The notes beneath the pieces were generated by a model. The model did no database searches. It had not been told where the DNA came from and was given only the letters and a program-made list of their open reading frames with translations. From Lachnospiraceae bacterium (GTDB lineage Bacteria; Bacillota; Clostridia; Lachnospirales; Lachnospiraceae), in assembly GCA_017482205.1 (NCBI GenBank), contig JAFUNK010000015.1:1-44637 (forward strand): a stretch of 44,637 nt of DNA. Reading direction: 5' to 3'. A program made the translations under genes and the position numbers. Shown here piece by piece: positions 13,460-20,949 of the stretch; the first letter of the stretch is position 1; every line of letters starts with the position of its first letter.

Positions 13460-13598
13460 TCTAACTGCCTCTACTCTCTCCGCTCCACTAAAACATTTGC
13501 AAATTCAACGTTTGCCCATACAATCGAACTGCGTTCAATTGTCATCGCTCGCAAAAGAACTCGCTCAATCAGAATTTTACGCATAGAAAAAATAAGTG

Positions 13599-13629
13599 TT
13601 GACTCTCTCGTTACGTAACCCTTTAGAAT
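13599..13629 (+). promoter_or_regulatory. MerR-type promoter with 19-bp spacer and dyad operator
   Basis: TTGACT and TAGAAT are separated by exactly 19 bp, and the spacer contains the perfect palindrome GTTACGTAAC. A long spacer with a central dyad is the hallmark of promoters untwisted by MerR-family activators, so the downstream regulator probably controls itself. Confidence 0.75.
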
Positions 13630-13652
13630 AAAATTCGAAGGAGGCGTATGTC

Positions 13653-14462
13653 ATGAAAACAGTAAAAGAAATATCAGAATTAACAGGTATCAGTATCCGA
13701 GCATTGAGATATTATGATGAAATAGGTTTGCTTGTTCCCACAGACAGAACAGATGCAGGATATAGGCTTTATGACGATGAGGCTTTAGAGAAACTAAGGG
13801 CAATATTGTTTCTGAAGGAATTGGATATACCACTTGATACTATTAAAGAAGTGGTAAATGCTAAAAACTGTGATTATGGTGCGGTGTTGAAAAACTACCG
13901 GAAAAACATTGTGCAGAAAATTAGCAGACTGCAAGGTTTACTTGGAGTTGTAGACGGTATGGAATTAGAGGATGCTACTATTAGTTTTAAGGCATTTCAG
14001 GTGGAGGATGCAGAGAAAGTAACAGAGACGATAGTAAGCAGTCAGGATATGGACGATTCTGCAATTTCCGAAATAAGTGAGCTGGTAAAAAGCAATATGG
14101 TTAATGGAAAAGTCGGTATTGAGTTGTTACAAATATATGGCAGTCGAGAAAAATATTTAAGTGCGGTAGAGGAAAGTGAACAGCATCCGGAAGTTACCGA
14201 AAAACTTCAAGAGGAATTAAAGAATATTTATTTTTCGTTCAGGGATTCTACCGGAGGGAATAGCGAAATATTGGAACTTGTAAAACGATTGGAAGATAAT
14301 ACAAAGAAGATGTACCGAACTGCAAATGCAAGGTATATTTTATTAAAAATAGCAGAAGGATATTTAACAAATGATAAACCGGCACAAGTTCTGGATGGTC
14401 TTTATGGTGTTGGAGTAACTGCAACTATAGGAAAAGCTATCAATGAATATTATGGTGTATGA
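13653..14462 (+). CDS. MerR-family regulator with TipAS-like effector domain
   Basis: The N-terminal winged helix is canonical: TVKEISELTGISIRALRYYDEIGLLVPTDRTDAGYRLY, then a coiled-coil linker (LKNYRKNIVQKISRLQGLL). The C-terminal ~120 residues (NARYILLKIAEGYLTNDKPAQVLDGLYGVGVTATIGKAINEYYGV) resemble the TipA antibiotic-recognition fold that traps thiopeptides and other drugs. AGGAGG lies 8 nt upstream. No efflux pump or target gene is adjacent; the promoter structure points to autoregulation. The ligand is unknown. Confidence 0.85.
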   Translation: MKTVKEISELTGISIRALRYYDEIGLLVPTDRTDAGYRLYDDEALEKLRAILFLKELDIPLDTIKEVVNAKNCDYGAVLKNYRKNIVQKISRLQGLLGVVDGMELEDATISFKAFQVEDAEKVTETIVSSQDMDDSAISEISELVKSNMVNGKVGIELLQIYGSREKYLSAVEESEQHPEVTEKLQEELKNIYFSFRDSTGGNSEILELVKRLEDNTKKMYRTANARYILLKIAEGYLTNDKPAQVLDGLYGVGVTATIGKAINEYYGV

Positions 14463-14505
14463 TACTAAGTCTTAAGCAAACAACAGACTATCACAAGAAC
14501 AAAGT

Positions 14506-14575
14506 AAAACCGATTGAAAAACTTCCTGCATGAGACACCGTGCCTCTAAAAGGAAACTTTTTTCAATCGGTTTTT
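14506..14575. terminator. Long-stem bidirectional terminator
   Basis: AAAACCGATTGAAAAA pairs perfectly with TTTTTCAATCGGTTTT across a ~36-nt loop that holds a smaller hairpin. It separates the MerR gene from the convergent SleB-like gene. Confidence 0.75.
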
Positions 14576-14613
14576 AGTTATACTCTAATGGAAATCCTTC
14601 ATATATTTAATCA

Positions 14614-15825
14614 TCAGTAAAATACATGCCCACCAATATTGATACCGGTAAGTCCCGGAATCGGCGTTCTGAAATACAGGCAGCTTCCCACATTAGTTAC
14701 GCCTGACATTGCCTCCTGCGCAGCCTGATAGCAGCTTGCGGTTGCACGATTCGTAGTCAAGACCAGTTCCAATCTGCCGCTTCCCACAGGTGAAAACTGT
14801 TTTCTCTGGTAAATAACCTCCACCATGGTATCCGGATATCTGGAACTTAGCATACGGTTGATAACCACTGCGCCAACCGCCAGCTGTCCTTCATAGGGTT
14901 CACCGCCTGCTTCACAGTAAATAATACTTGCCAGCAGTTTCAAATCTCCGTCTGCAAACTCTATTTCAGAAATATCCCGCCATGTGGAGTTAAGTGCCAG
15001 TTGGGACAGTCTCTTTTCTTCCTCAATCTGTTTTCGCAGTGCCTCTATATCTTCTTCCGTTTGTCTTCTCTCTGCTTCCAGCCGCTTCATTTCTTCTTCG
15101 GCTGCTGCTATTTCATCCTCATTGGCAGTAATTCTGTCTGCCGTCTGGCTAATCAGTCCGGCAATCTTGCTCTTTTCGCTTTCTGCTTCCAGCACCAGAC
15201 TTTCTAATTCCAGTTTTTCCTGTTGTAAAAGAGCTTCCTTTTCTTCAATCAGCATACGGGTCTCTTCGTATGACGCAAGCATTTTCTGGTCATATTCTGC
15301 TATCGCTTCCAAATAATCCGCGGAGTTTAACAGTGCACTGAAACTACCCGCCGAAAATAAAATCTCCAAATAATCCGTTTCGCCGCTTTCATAAATATAC
15401 TGAATACGTTCCACCATACAAGTATACTGCCACGCCTCGGTTGCTCTTGCTTCCTCTAAAGCGGCTTCCGTTTCCGCAATTTCCAGCTCTTTCTGTGCAA
15501 TCTGTCCGTTCAGTTCCGTAAGCCTTTCACTGATTTCCGTAAGCTGTGTATTTAAGTCCTGCAAATCCTCCTTCAGACCAGCTCCCACACCCTCCAGGCC
15601 ATCCAGAGTTTCCTGGTTTTCGTCTATTTTATTATCTAACTCTTCCTTTTCTTCCAAAGCTTCATCCAATTGTTCCTGAGTAGTTGCCGCATAAACAATG
15701 GAAGGCACATCACAGAACAAAATCACAGCAATCAACGCCAGTGCAATCCGCCCTTTATGCCGGTATCTGAAAATTCTTTCCGCCAACAGTCTGCCGTGTT
15801 TTTTCTTAAAACTTTTTCTTTTCAT
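14614..15825 (-). CDS. Secreted coiled-coil cell wall hydrolase (SleB/CwlJ-like)
   Basis: After a basic N-terminus and a signal segment (IALALIAVILFCDVPSIVYAA, likely cleaved) come ~230 residues of coiled coil (QLDEALEEKEELDNKIDENQ...), as in PcsB/CwlO-type regulators of cell separation. The C-terminal ~130 residues form a Hydrolase_2 domain: LLASIIYCEAGGEPYEGQLAVGAVVINRM contains the catalytic Glu in CEAGGEP, and later CLYFRTPIPG and GGHVFY. Spore cortex-lytic SleB has this catalytic fold without the coiled coil, so this may act on growing or septal peptidoglycan. The start at 15825 follows a GGAGG; a longer frame runs to 15897. Confidence 0.85.
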   Translation of the reverse strand: MKRKSFKKKHGRLLAERIFRYRHKGRIALALIAVILFCDVPSIVYAATTQEQLDEALEEKEELDNKIDENQETLDGLEGVGAGLKEDLQDLNTQLTEISERLTELNGQIAQKELEIAETEAALEEARATEAWQYTCMVERIQYIYESGETDYLEILFSAGSFSALLNSADYLEAIAEYDQKMLASYEETRMLIEEKEALLQQEKLELESLVLEAESEKSKIAGLISQTADRITANEDEIAAAEEEMKRLEAERRQTEEDIEALRKQIEEEKRLSQLALNSTWRDISEIEFADGDLKLLASIIYCEAGGEPYEGQLAVGAVVINRMLSSRYPDTMVEVIYQRKQFSPVGSGRLELVLTTNRATASCYQAAQEAMSGVTNVGSCLYFRTPIPGLTGINIGGHVFY

Positions 15826-15937
15826 CCTATGGTGCTCCTCCTTTCTCTCAGGTTTTAACCGAATGTTACTTTGTCTAAAAATCCGGCACGTCATCACTCA
15901 ATGACACAAGTGTCACTTTGTCGTCCTGCCCCGTTCT

Positions 15938-16429
15938 CTATACATCCAATTCCATTCTGCGACCGCTTCTCTGATACTGCTCCAGTTCCACGCCGGCTGC
16001 ATTTAACATTCTCTTAGATGCAAGCGTAGAAGGTGTTGTTGCATACTTATCACTGTCATATACGATTTTCTTAATACCTGCCTGAATAATGGCTTTTGCA
16101 CATTCATTACAAGGAAACAGGGATACATACAGCTTGGTTCCCTCTAAAGAACCGCCTCTGTAATTCAAAATAGCATTCATCTCCCCATGGGTCACATAGG
16201 GATACTTTGTTTCCAACTCGTCGCCTTCTCTGTCCCATGGAAACTCATCATCCGAGCAACCGATAGGAAAACCATTGTACCCTACGGACAAAATTTTATT
16301 GTCCATACTCACAATACATGCCCCCACCTGTGTATTGGGATCCTTGGAACGCATACCCGACAAGTGTGCAATCCCCATAAAATACTCATCCCAACTGATA
16401 TAGTTCTCTCTTTTTCTCATCTTTGTCAT
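15938..16429 (-). CDS. comEB: dCMP deaminase / ComEB-type cytidine-deaminase family protein
   Basis: Zinc deaminase that converts dCMP to dUMP for thymidylate synthesis. The zinc ligands and proton shuttle are visible as HGEMNAIL (HAE-type motif) and PCNECAK (PCxxC). KDPNTQVGACIV is the usual nucleotide-binding start. The long reading frame (to 16711) runs into rpiB, so I place the start at 16429, with GAGGGG 7 nt upstream and a product of 163 residues, the usual size. It is the last gene of the yqeY-sua5-rpiB cluster. Confidence 0.9.
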   Translation of the reverse strand: MTKMRKRENYISWDEYFMGIAHLSGMRSKDPNTQVGACIVSMDNKILSVGYNGFPIGCSDDEFPWDREGDELETKYPYVTHGEMNAILNYRGGSLEGTKLYVSLFPCNECAKAIIQAGIKKIVYDSDKYATTPSTLASKRMLNAAGVELEQYQRSGRRMELDV

Positions 16430-16527
16430 TTGCATACCCCTCTTACTTTCTTTATTATTATCACAGGTCTTTTTCCTGCAAAGTTCCTTCTCCCAATATA
16501 CTGTATCCTCCCCTGATACACTTTTCT

Positions 16528-16953
16528 TTACTCCAACAGTCCAATTCTGCGGCAGTGCTTCTCCTCCTCGGAAAAGGGTGTGTTTAAAAATGTTTCCACA
16601 ATATCCAGTGCCAGATTGGGACCAACTATACCGCCCCCCAGTGCCAGCATATTGGCATTGTTGTGTAGTCTGGTCATTTTGGCAGAAAAAGTATCCTGAC
16701 AAAGTGCACATCTTACCCCTGCAACTTTATTTGCTGCTATGGAAATACCGATTCCCGTAGTACAAACTACAATACCCTTTTCGCATTCGCCACTTGCCAC
16801 CGCCTCTGCTGCCGCCTTTCCGAACAAAGGATAATCGCAGGAATTTTTGTCATAGCAGCCAAAATCCCTGTATGCAATGCCCTGCTCTTCCAAATACTTA
16901 ATTACCACCTGCTTCAAATCATATCCGCCGTGGTCACTTCCGATTGCTATCAT
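16528..16953 (-). CDS. rpiB: Ribose-5-phosphate isomerase B
   Basis: Interconverts ribose 5-phosphate and ribulose 5-phosphate in the non-oxidative pentose phosphate pathway. MIAIGSDHGGYDLK, DFGCYDKNSCDYP and GIVVCTTGIGISIAANKVAGVRCALCQD (with the catalytic Cys) are diagnostic of the RpiB/LacAB family. GAGGAGG precedes the ATG at 16953. The product is 141 residues, normal length. Confidence 0.95.
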   Translation of the reverse strand: MIAIGSDHGGYDLKQVVIKYLEEQGIAYRDFGCYDKNSCDYPLFGKAAAEAVASGECEKGIVVCTTGIGISIAANKVAGVRCALCQDTFSAKMTRLHNNANMLALGGGIVGPNLALDIVETFLNTPFSEEEKHCRRIGLLE

Positions 16954-17021
16954 AAATAATGTCCTCCTCAATCAAACTATTTTTCCGTTCCGAACACTGT
17001 TTTTTTCTTTTCGGCTCAGCT

Positions 17022-18086
17022 TCAGACCTCTATCACATGATGTCCCGCTGCCTTTAACAGCCTGTTCATAACAGCCTGCCCAATACCTGCCTCGGCAAAT
17101 GCTTCCGAATACATCAATTCCACATCTTCATCATCAAATTCTCTTAATATGGTATACAAACGTTTCGCTACTGTCAACTCGTCACTTCGCTTGCCTGCAG
17201 ACTTCACTGCATCTGCCTGATAAAATGCTGCCGTTTCGTCAGTCGCAATTACACCTGTCTTTTTCCCCAGTGCCTTCGCTTCCTTAAGCTTTTCATTTAC
17301 ATATGTCACCACTCCGTCAACGTTTCCTGACACGATTGTCAGTTCTCCTTTTGGTGCATAATGTCTGTACTTCATGCCCGGTGCCTTAGGTGCCTGCCCA
17401 CTTTTATCGCTTAAAATTGTAATATCCGTTTCCACAGTGCCCAACACTTCTGCAAGCATTTCCCGGGTAATATACCCCGGACGCAGAATTTCCGGTGGTT
17501 CCACCGTTAAATCGACGATGGTTGACTCCAGACCGATACCCACTTCGCCACCATCTACAATCATATCAATACGGCCATTCATATCCTCAGCTACATATTT
17601 TGCCAAAGTAGGACTGGGTTTTCCGGAAGTATTGGCACTGGGAGCTGCCACATAGCCGCCCGCTTCCGCAATCAATGCCTGTGCTGTCTTGTGGGACGGA
17701 AAACGCACCGCCACAGTGGAAAGCCCTCCTGTCGTTTCCGCGGGAACAATCTCCGATTTAGGTAAAATCATAGTGAGTGGTCCCGGCCAGAATACATCCG
17801 CCAGTTTTTTTGCCCTTACCAACATATCTGCATGCTCCGGTGCATCCGACACAATCCTGTAAATATCCTCCCATTTACAAATGTGCACAATAAGCGGGTT
17901 GTCCGAAGGTCTTCCCTTCGCTTCATATATTCTTTTGGAAGAAGAAGGATTCAATGCATCCCCACCCAGTCCGTACACGGTTTCTGTAGGAAAAGCCACC
18001 AGTCCACCAGCCTTTAATATCTGACCGGCTTCCTTTAAACAGGTTTTATCCTCCGACTCCATACATGTTACAAATCTTGTTTCCAC
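17022..18086 (-). CDS. ywlC: L-threonylcarbamoyladenylate synthase (Sua5/YwlC)
   Basis: Makes threonylcarbamoyl-AMP from Thr, bicarbonate and ATP for t6A37 modification of tRNAs. The YrdC domain occupies residues ~15-215 (GGLVAFPTETVYGLGGDALNPSSSKRIYEAKGRPSDNPLIVHI; SANTSGKPSPT; STIVDLT), followed by the linker GMKYRHYAPKGEL and the C-terminal Sua5 domain. The GTG at 18086 has AGAGG at 8 nt; a TTG two codons upstream is also possible. It lies 17 nt behind yqeY. Confidence 0.94.
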   Translation of the reverse strand: METRFVTCMESEDKTCLKEAGQILKAGGLVAFPTETVYGLGGDALNPSSSKRIYEAKGRPSDNPLIVHICKWEDIYRIVSDAPEHADMLVRAKKLADVFWPGPLTMILPKSEIVPAETTGGLSTVAVRFPSHKTAQALIAEAGGYVAAPSANTSGKPSPTLAKYVAEDMNGRIDMIVDGGEVGIGLESTIVDLTVEPPEILRPGYITREMLAEVLGTVETDITILSDKSGQAPKAPGMKYRHYAPKGELTIVSGNVDGVVTYVNEKLKEAKALGKKTGVIATDETAAFYQADAVKSAGKRSDELTVAKRLYTILREFDDEDVELMYSEAFAEAGIGQAVMNRLLKAAGHHVIEV

Positions 18087-18103
18087 TGCCAAAGCCTCTC
18101 TGC

Positions 18104-18541
18104 TTATTTACACAATTCTGCTACTACTTCGTTGATGACCTTACCGTCTGCTTTACCTTTCAAAGAACCCATTACAGCCTTCATAATCTGTCCTTTGTTT
18201 TTGGTTTCCAGTTCTGCTGCAAAGTGCTCTTTTAAATAAGCAGTCACTTCTTCTGCCGACATCATCTTCGGTGCATACTCCGCAATCACATCATGACGCA
18301 GTTTATATTCTTCCAACAAATCCTCTCTTCCCGCAGGGCAGGTATCAATCTGCTCTTTTACGGTCTTTAACTCTTTCAAAATCACTCTGTCTACCAGTTC
18401 TTCAGGGATATCTTCTCTACACCCTTCATCGATACCTGCTTTCTTTACCGCAGACACCAATGCAGAGATTGCATCTTTTCTGGATTTATCTCTTGCTTTC
18501 ATTGCTGCCATCATATCTGTTCTTAATTGTTCTAATTGCAT
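18104..18541 (-). CDS. yqeY: GatB/YqeY-domain protein
   Basis: 145 residues matching the YqeY family (QLRTDMMAAMKARDKSRKDAISALVSAVKKAGID; KNKGQIMKAVMGSLKGKADGKVINEVV), related to the C-terminal tRNA-binding domain of GatB amidotransferase; its precise cellular job is not established. I prefer the ATG at 18541, where GGAGG lies 8 nt upstream, over one five codons earlier. It is the first gene of the yqeY-sua5-rpiB-comEB cluster, with an extended -10 element upstream. Confidence 0.92.
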   Translation of the reverse strand: MQLEQLRTDMMAAMKARDKSRKDAISALVSAVKKAGIDEGCREDIPEELVDRVILKELKTVKEQIDTCPAGREDLLEEYKLRHDVIAEYAPKMMSAEEVTAYLKEHFAAELETKNKGQIMKAVMGSLKGKADGKVINEVVAELCK

Positions 18542-18577
18542 TTTGAGTTCCTCCATCAGACTTGTTCATTTTGGCAT

Positions 18578-18586
18578 AGTATAACA
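18578..18586 (-). promoter_or_regulatory. Extended -10 promoter of the yqeY operon
   Basis: On the minus strand TGTTATACT (TGn plus TATACT) lies about 37 nt before the yqeY start. No convincing -35 is seen. Confidence 0.45.
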
Positions 18587-18662
18587 CACTTTCTCTGGGA
18601 AATCCATGGTTTAGGGGATTTTTCTGCCTGCATAAGGTTTCTGTGTGTGCTATATTGAAATC

Positions 18663-18764
18663 AGAAAAGGGAAAGCAGAGTTACGGCTTACCCAACCAAT
18701 AAAGCAAAACCTTATAAAAGGTCAGCCGTCATTAGTGCGAGTAATGGCGGCTATTTTCGTTTTT
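18663..18764 (+). ncRNA. Candidate small antisense RNA of a type I toxin-antitoxin-like locus
   Basis: An extended -10 (TGCTATATT, hexamer 18651-18656) would start a transcript near 18663. It ends at a hairpin GCCGTCATTA/TAATGGCGGC (18725-18751) followed by a T-rich tract. The RNA would overlap the 3' end of the convergent toxin-like frame on the other strand. The stretch TTGGTTGGGTAAGCCGTAAC on the complement resembles, from memory, sequence behind holin-like toxin genes in Firmicutes. Confidence 0.35.
18725..18764 (+). terminator. Rho-independent terminator
   Basis: GCCGTCATTA, 7-nt loop, TAATGGCGGC, then TATTTTCGTTTTT. It ends the candidate rightward small RNA. Confidence 0.7.
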
Positions 18765-18939
18765 CCTTAAAAATCTGATGACACAGATTCACAAGTGCAA
18801 CAATGAGTTTTAAGTCGTGTTTCCATTGTGCAATCTGTAGAATTTTACCTCCGCTTTTTCCCAAAAGAAAGGGGGCAAACTCATTGCCTCCTATCCTAAA
18901 TTGTGCTAAAATATCAAAATACAGGATATGTAAAAGCAA
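18751..18939 (-). pseudogene. Degenerate holin-like small toxin frame
   Basis: The 62-codon frame ends LKLIVALVNLCHQIFKEKRK, which resembles the hydrophobic-then-basic end of small holin-like (Hol_Tox/TxpA-type) type I toxins. The usual start (MVTYxDL) is not seen; QWKHDL stands in its place and there is no properly placed ribosome binding site. The stop codon touches the hairpin that terminates the convergent RNA. I consider it a decayed toxin; it may equally be chance. Confidence 0.3.
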
Positions 18940-19015
18940 TTACTCTATAAACATTTGCAACACCATAGTTGGATAATACTTAAATACGAAACCATTTAAG
19001 AAACGGAGACCTATT

Positions 19016-20149
19016 ATGAATCCTAATACAAATTTAAAAACCTATTCTTTAAAAGAAGTTCCTTATTACAAACTTCACGGCAGAACAGATACCACCCAGT
19101 ATCCCCTGCCTTTGTTCTGGAACGGCAGTGCCATCGAGGTCAATGTAACCGGTACAGAACTTTGGATTGATATTGATGTTGACTTTGATTTCCATGAACC
19201 TTGGGTTGGCACTTCCATTGACGGTGCTGTAATGAGCCGCCAGATGTTGATGCCCGGCAGTTATTCTATCTGCTTATTCCGCAACATGACCCAGGAACCG
19301 GTAAAGAATGTGCGCTTTTTCCGCGAACTACAGGCTATGTCTGAAGACAATGCCTGCCACGTACTGATTCGTGGTTTTCAGACGGACGGTGAATTTTCAC
19401 CTGTTGCTGACAAGCCTATAAAGTTAGAATTCATCGGCGACAGCATTACCTCCGGTGAGGGTACATACGGTGCGAAAGGCGACTATCCCTGGATTACCAT
19501 GTTTATGAGTTCCAGCAAACACTATGCCACCATGACCGGCGAAGCATTAAACGCTGACATCCGCTTGATTTCCCAAGGCGGATGGGGTGTTCTCTGCGGT
19601 TGGGACAACGACCCAAGACACAGCATTCCCACCCGTTACGAAGCAATCTGTGGTTTGGCAGAAGGCGAGTTCAATGAACAACTGGGTGCCCAGAAGCCCA
19701 ACCCCTTCGACCAATGGCAGCCGGACGCCGTCATTGTCAATTTAGGCACCAATGATGCCAGTGCTTTTGAACAGCCCGCTTTTACAGTTCCGGAAACCGG
19801 CGAAGTTTTCAAACAGCGCAAAAACGAAGACGGCTCTTTCAACACTGAAGATGTTGCCCGTTTTGAAAAAGCCGTAGTGGATTTCCTTTATATGTTGCGC
19901 CGCAACAACCCCAACTCCCATATTGTCTGGACTTATGGTATGTTAGGCTACAATCTTTCCCTGCCGATTGCCCACGCAGTAAGCACCTATCGTGCCGAAA
20001 CCGGTGATAATAAGGCATACTTTTTACAGTTACCCAACACCACCGAAGAAACCATCGGCAGCCGTTTCCATCCGGGTGTAAAATCCCACGAACGTGCTTC
20101 CAAAGTCCTGATTGAATATTTGCAGGAGTTATTACAGATTCCCCAATAA
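19016..20149 (+). CDS. SGNH-fold carbohydrate esterase, CE2-like
   Basis: 377 residues without signal peptide. The N-terminal ~135 residues form the beta-sheet domain that precedes the catalytic part in CE2 deacetylases (WNGSAIEVNVTGTELWIDIDVDF). The SGNH core follows: block I FIGDSITSGEG with the nucleophile Ser, block III NLGTND, and block V FHPGVKSH with the catalytic His. The position three before His is Ser, not Asp, consistent with the Ser-His dyad described for CE2. It probably removes acetyl groups from plant glycans or their fragments inside the cell. A paralogous architecture occurs at 42987-44024. Confidence 0.85.
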   Translation: MNPNTNLKTYSLKEVPYYKLHGRTDTTQYPLPLFWNGSAIEVNVTGTELWIDIDVDFDFHEPWVGTSIDGAVMSRQMLMPGSYSICLFRNMTQEPVKNVRFFRELQAMSEDNACHVLIRGFQTDGEFSPVADKPIKLEFIGDSITSGEGTYGAKGDYPWITMFMSSSKHYATMTGEALNADIRLISQGGWGVLCGWDNDPRHSIPTRYEAICGLAEGEFNEQLGAQKPNPFDQWQPDAVIVNLGTNDASAFEQPAFTVPETGEVFKQRKNEDGSFNTEDVARFEKAVVDFLYMLRRNNPNSHIVWTYGMLGYNLSLPIAHAVSTYRAETGDNKAYFLQLPNTTEETIGSRFHPGVKSHERASKVLIEYLQELLQIPQ

Positions 20150-20159
20150 GATCTAATAC

Positions 20160-20187
20160 GAAACCGGTGCTATTCTGCACCGGTTTC
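20160..20187. terminator. Bidirectional terminator overlapping the end of cwlD
   Basis: GAAACCGGTGC pairs perfectly with GCACCGGTTTC around a 6-nt loop. The cwlD stop codon lies at the edge of the stem, so its last codons are part of the terminator shared with the convergent esterase gene. Confidence 0.65.
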
Positions 20188-20877
20188 ATTTAAATACTGA
20201 ATAATTCCCAAATGGATTTCCCACGCCAGTTCCCTCTGATACGCGGGGTCTGTGAGTTTTTCCGCCTCTGTTGCATTGGACAAAAAACCACACTCTACTA
20301 TTACAATAGGCGTGGCTGTTTTTTTCAACAGATAATAACTGTCATTGGCTTTAATCTGCCTTGTGTTCTCCGGGTCAACTCCCGCAACAAGTCTGTTCTG
20401 TATTTTTTCGGCCAGCTTCTGTCCTTCACGGCTGCCCGTATAATAAAACACCTGTGCACCATGCACATATTCTTCCGGGTAGCTGTTCTGGTGAATGCTT
20501 ACGGTAACATCCGGCTGTATGTCTTCTATAATGGCAATTCGCCGCTTCATATCCTGCACCTTCTTGTTAGAAGCATTGGCATCATAAAGTCCGGCTTCCG
20601 TTTCTCTGGTCAATACCACCCGCACATCATCCATTTCCAGATACTTTTTCACCAATAATGTAATTTCCAGATTTAAATCTTTCTCCAGTGCACCGTTTAT
20701 ACCCACTTTTCCCGGATCGTCGCCACCATGTCCCGCGTCCAGCACTACACAGGGCCGATTATCTGCTTCTGCATTCCCCGCAGTTTCATGCACACCTGCT
20801 TTTCTGAAAATATGTAAAACTACTGCCAACATAAGGACTGCTGCCAACCCAAACATGATATATTTCTGAGATTTCAT
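20170..20877 (-). CDS. cwlD: N-acetylmuramoyl-L-alanine amidase, CwlD-like
   Basis: Zinc amidase of the Amidase_3 family. After a signal anchor (IMFGLAAVLMLAVVLHIF) the catalytic domain shows VVLDAGHGGDDPGKVG (first His ligand), LEKDLNLEI (Glu ligand), VSIHQNSYP (second His) and VECGFLSNATEAEKL (catalytic Glu). The pattern and 235-residue length fit CwlD, which makes muramic-delta-lactam in the spore cortex. Sporulation is therefore possible but not shown. The start at 20877 follows AAGGGG. It lies 72 nt behind the GH18 gene, probably in one transcript. Confidence 0.88.
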   Translation of the reverse strand: MKSQKYIMFGLAAVLMLAVVLHIFRKAGVHETAGNAEADNRPCVVLDAGHGGDDPGKVGINGALEKDLNLEITLLVKKYLEMDDVRVVLTRETEAGLYDANASNKKVQDMKRRIAIIEDIQPDVTVSIHQNSYPEEYVHGAQVFYYTGSREGQKLAEKIQNRLVAGVDPENTRQIKANDSYYLLKKTATPIVIVECGFLSNATEAEKLTDPAYQRELAWEIHLGIIQYLNETGAE

Positions 20878-20949
20878 AAAAGCCCCTTGTTTTCTTCTAT
20901 TATCAAAATGTATGAAGAAAACAGGGGGCTTAGACCGCAATATTCTATT

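Noticed and set aside
16436-16711. N-terminal extension of the dCMP deaminase frame
   Set aside because: It overlaps rpiB in another frame, has no deaminase similarity, and a proper ribosome binding site precedes the internal ATG.
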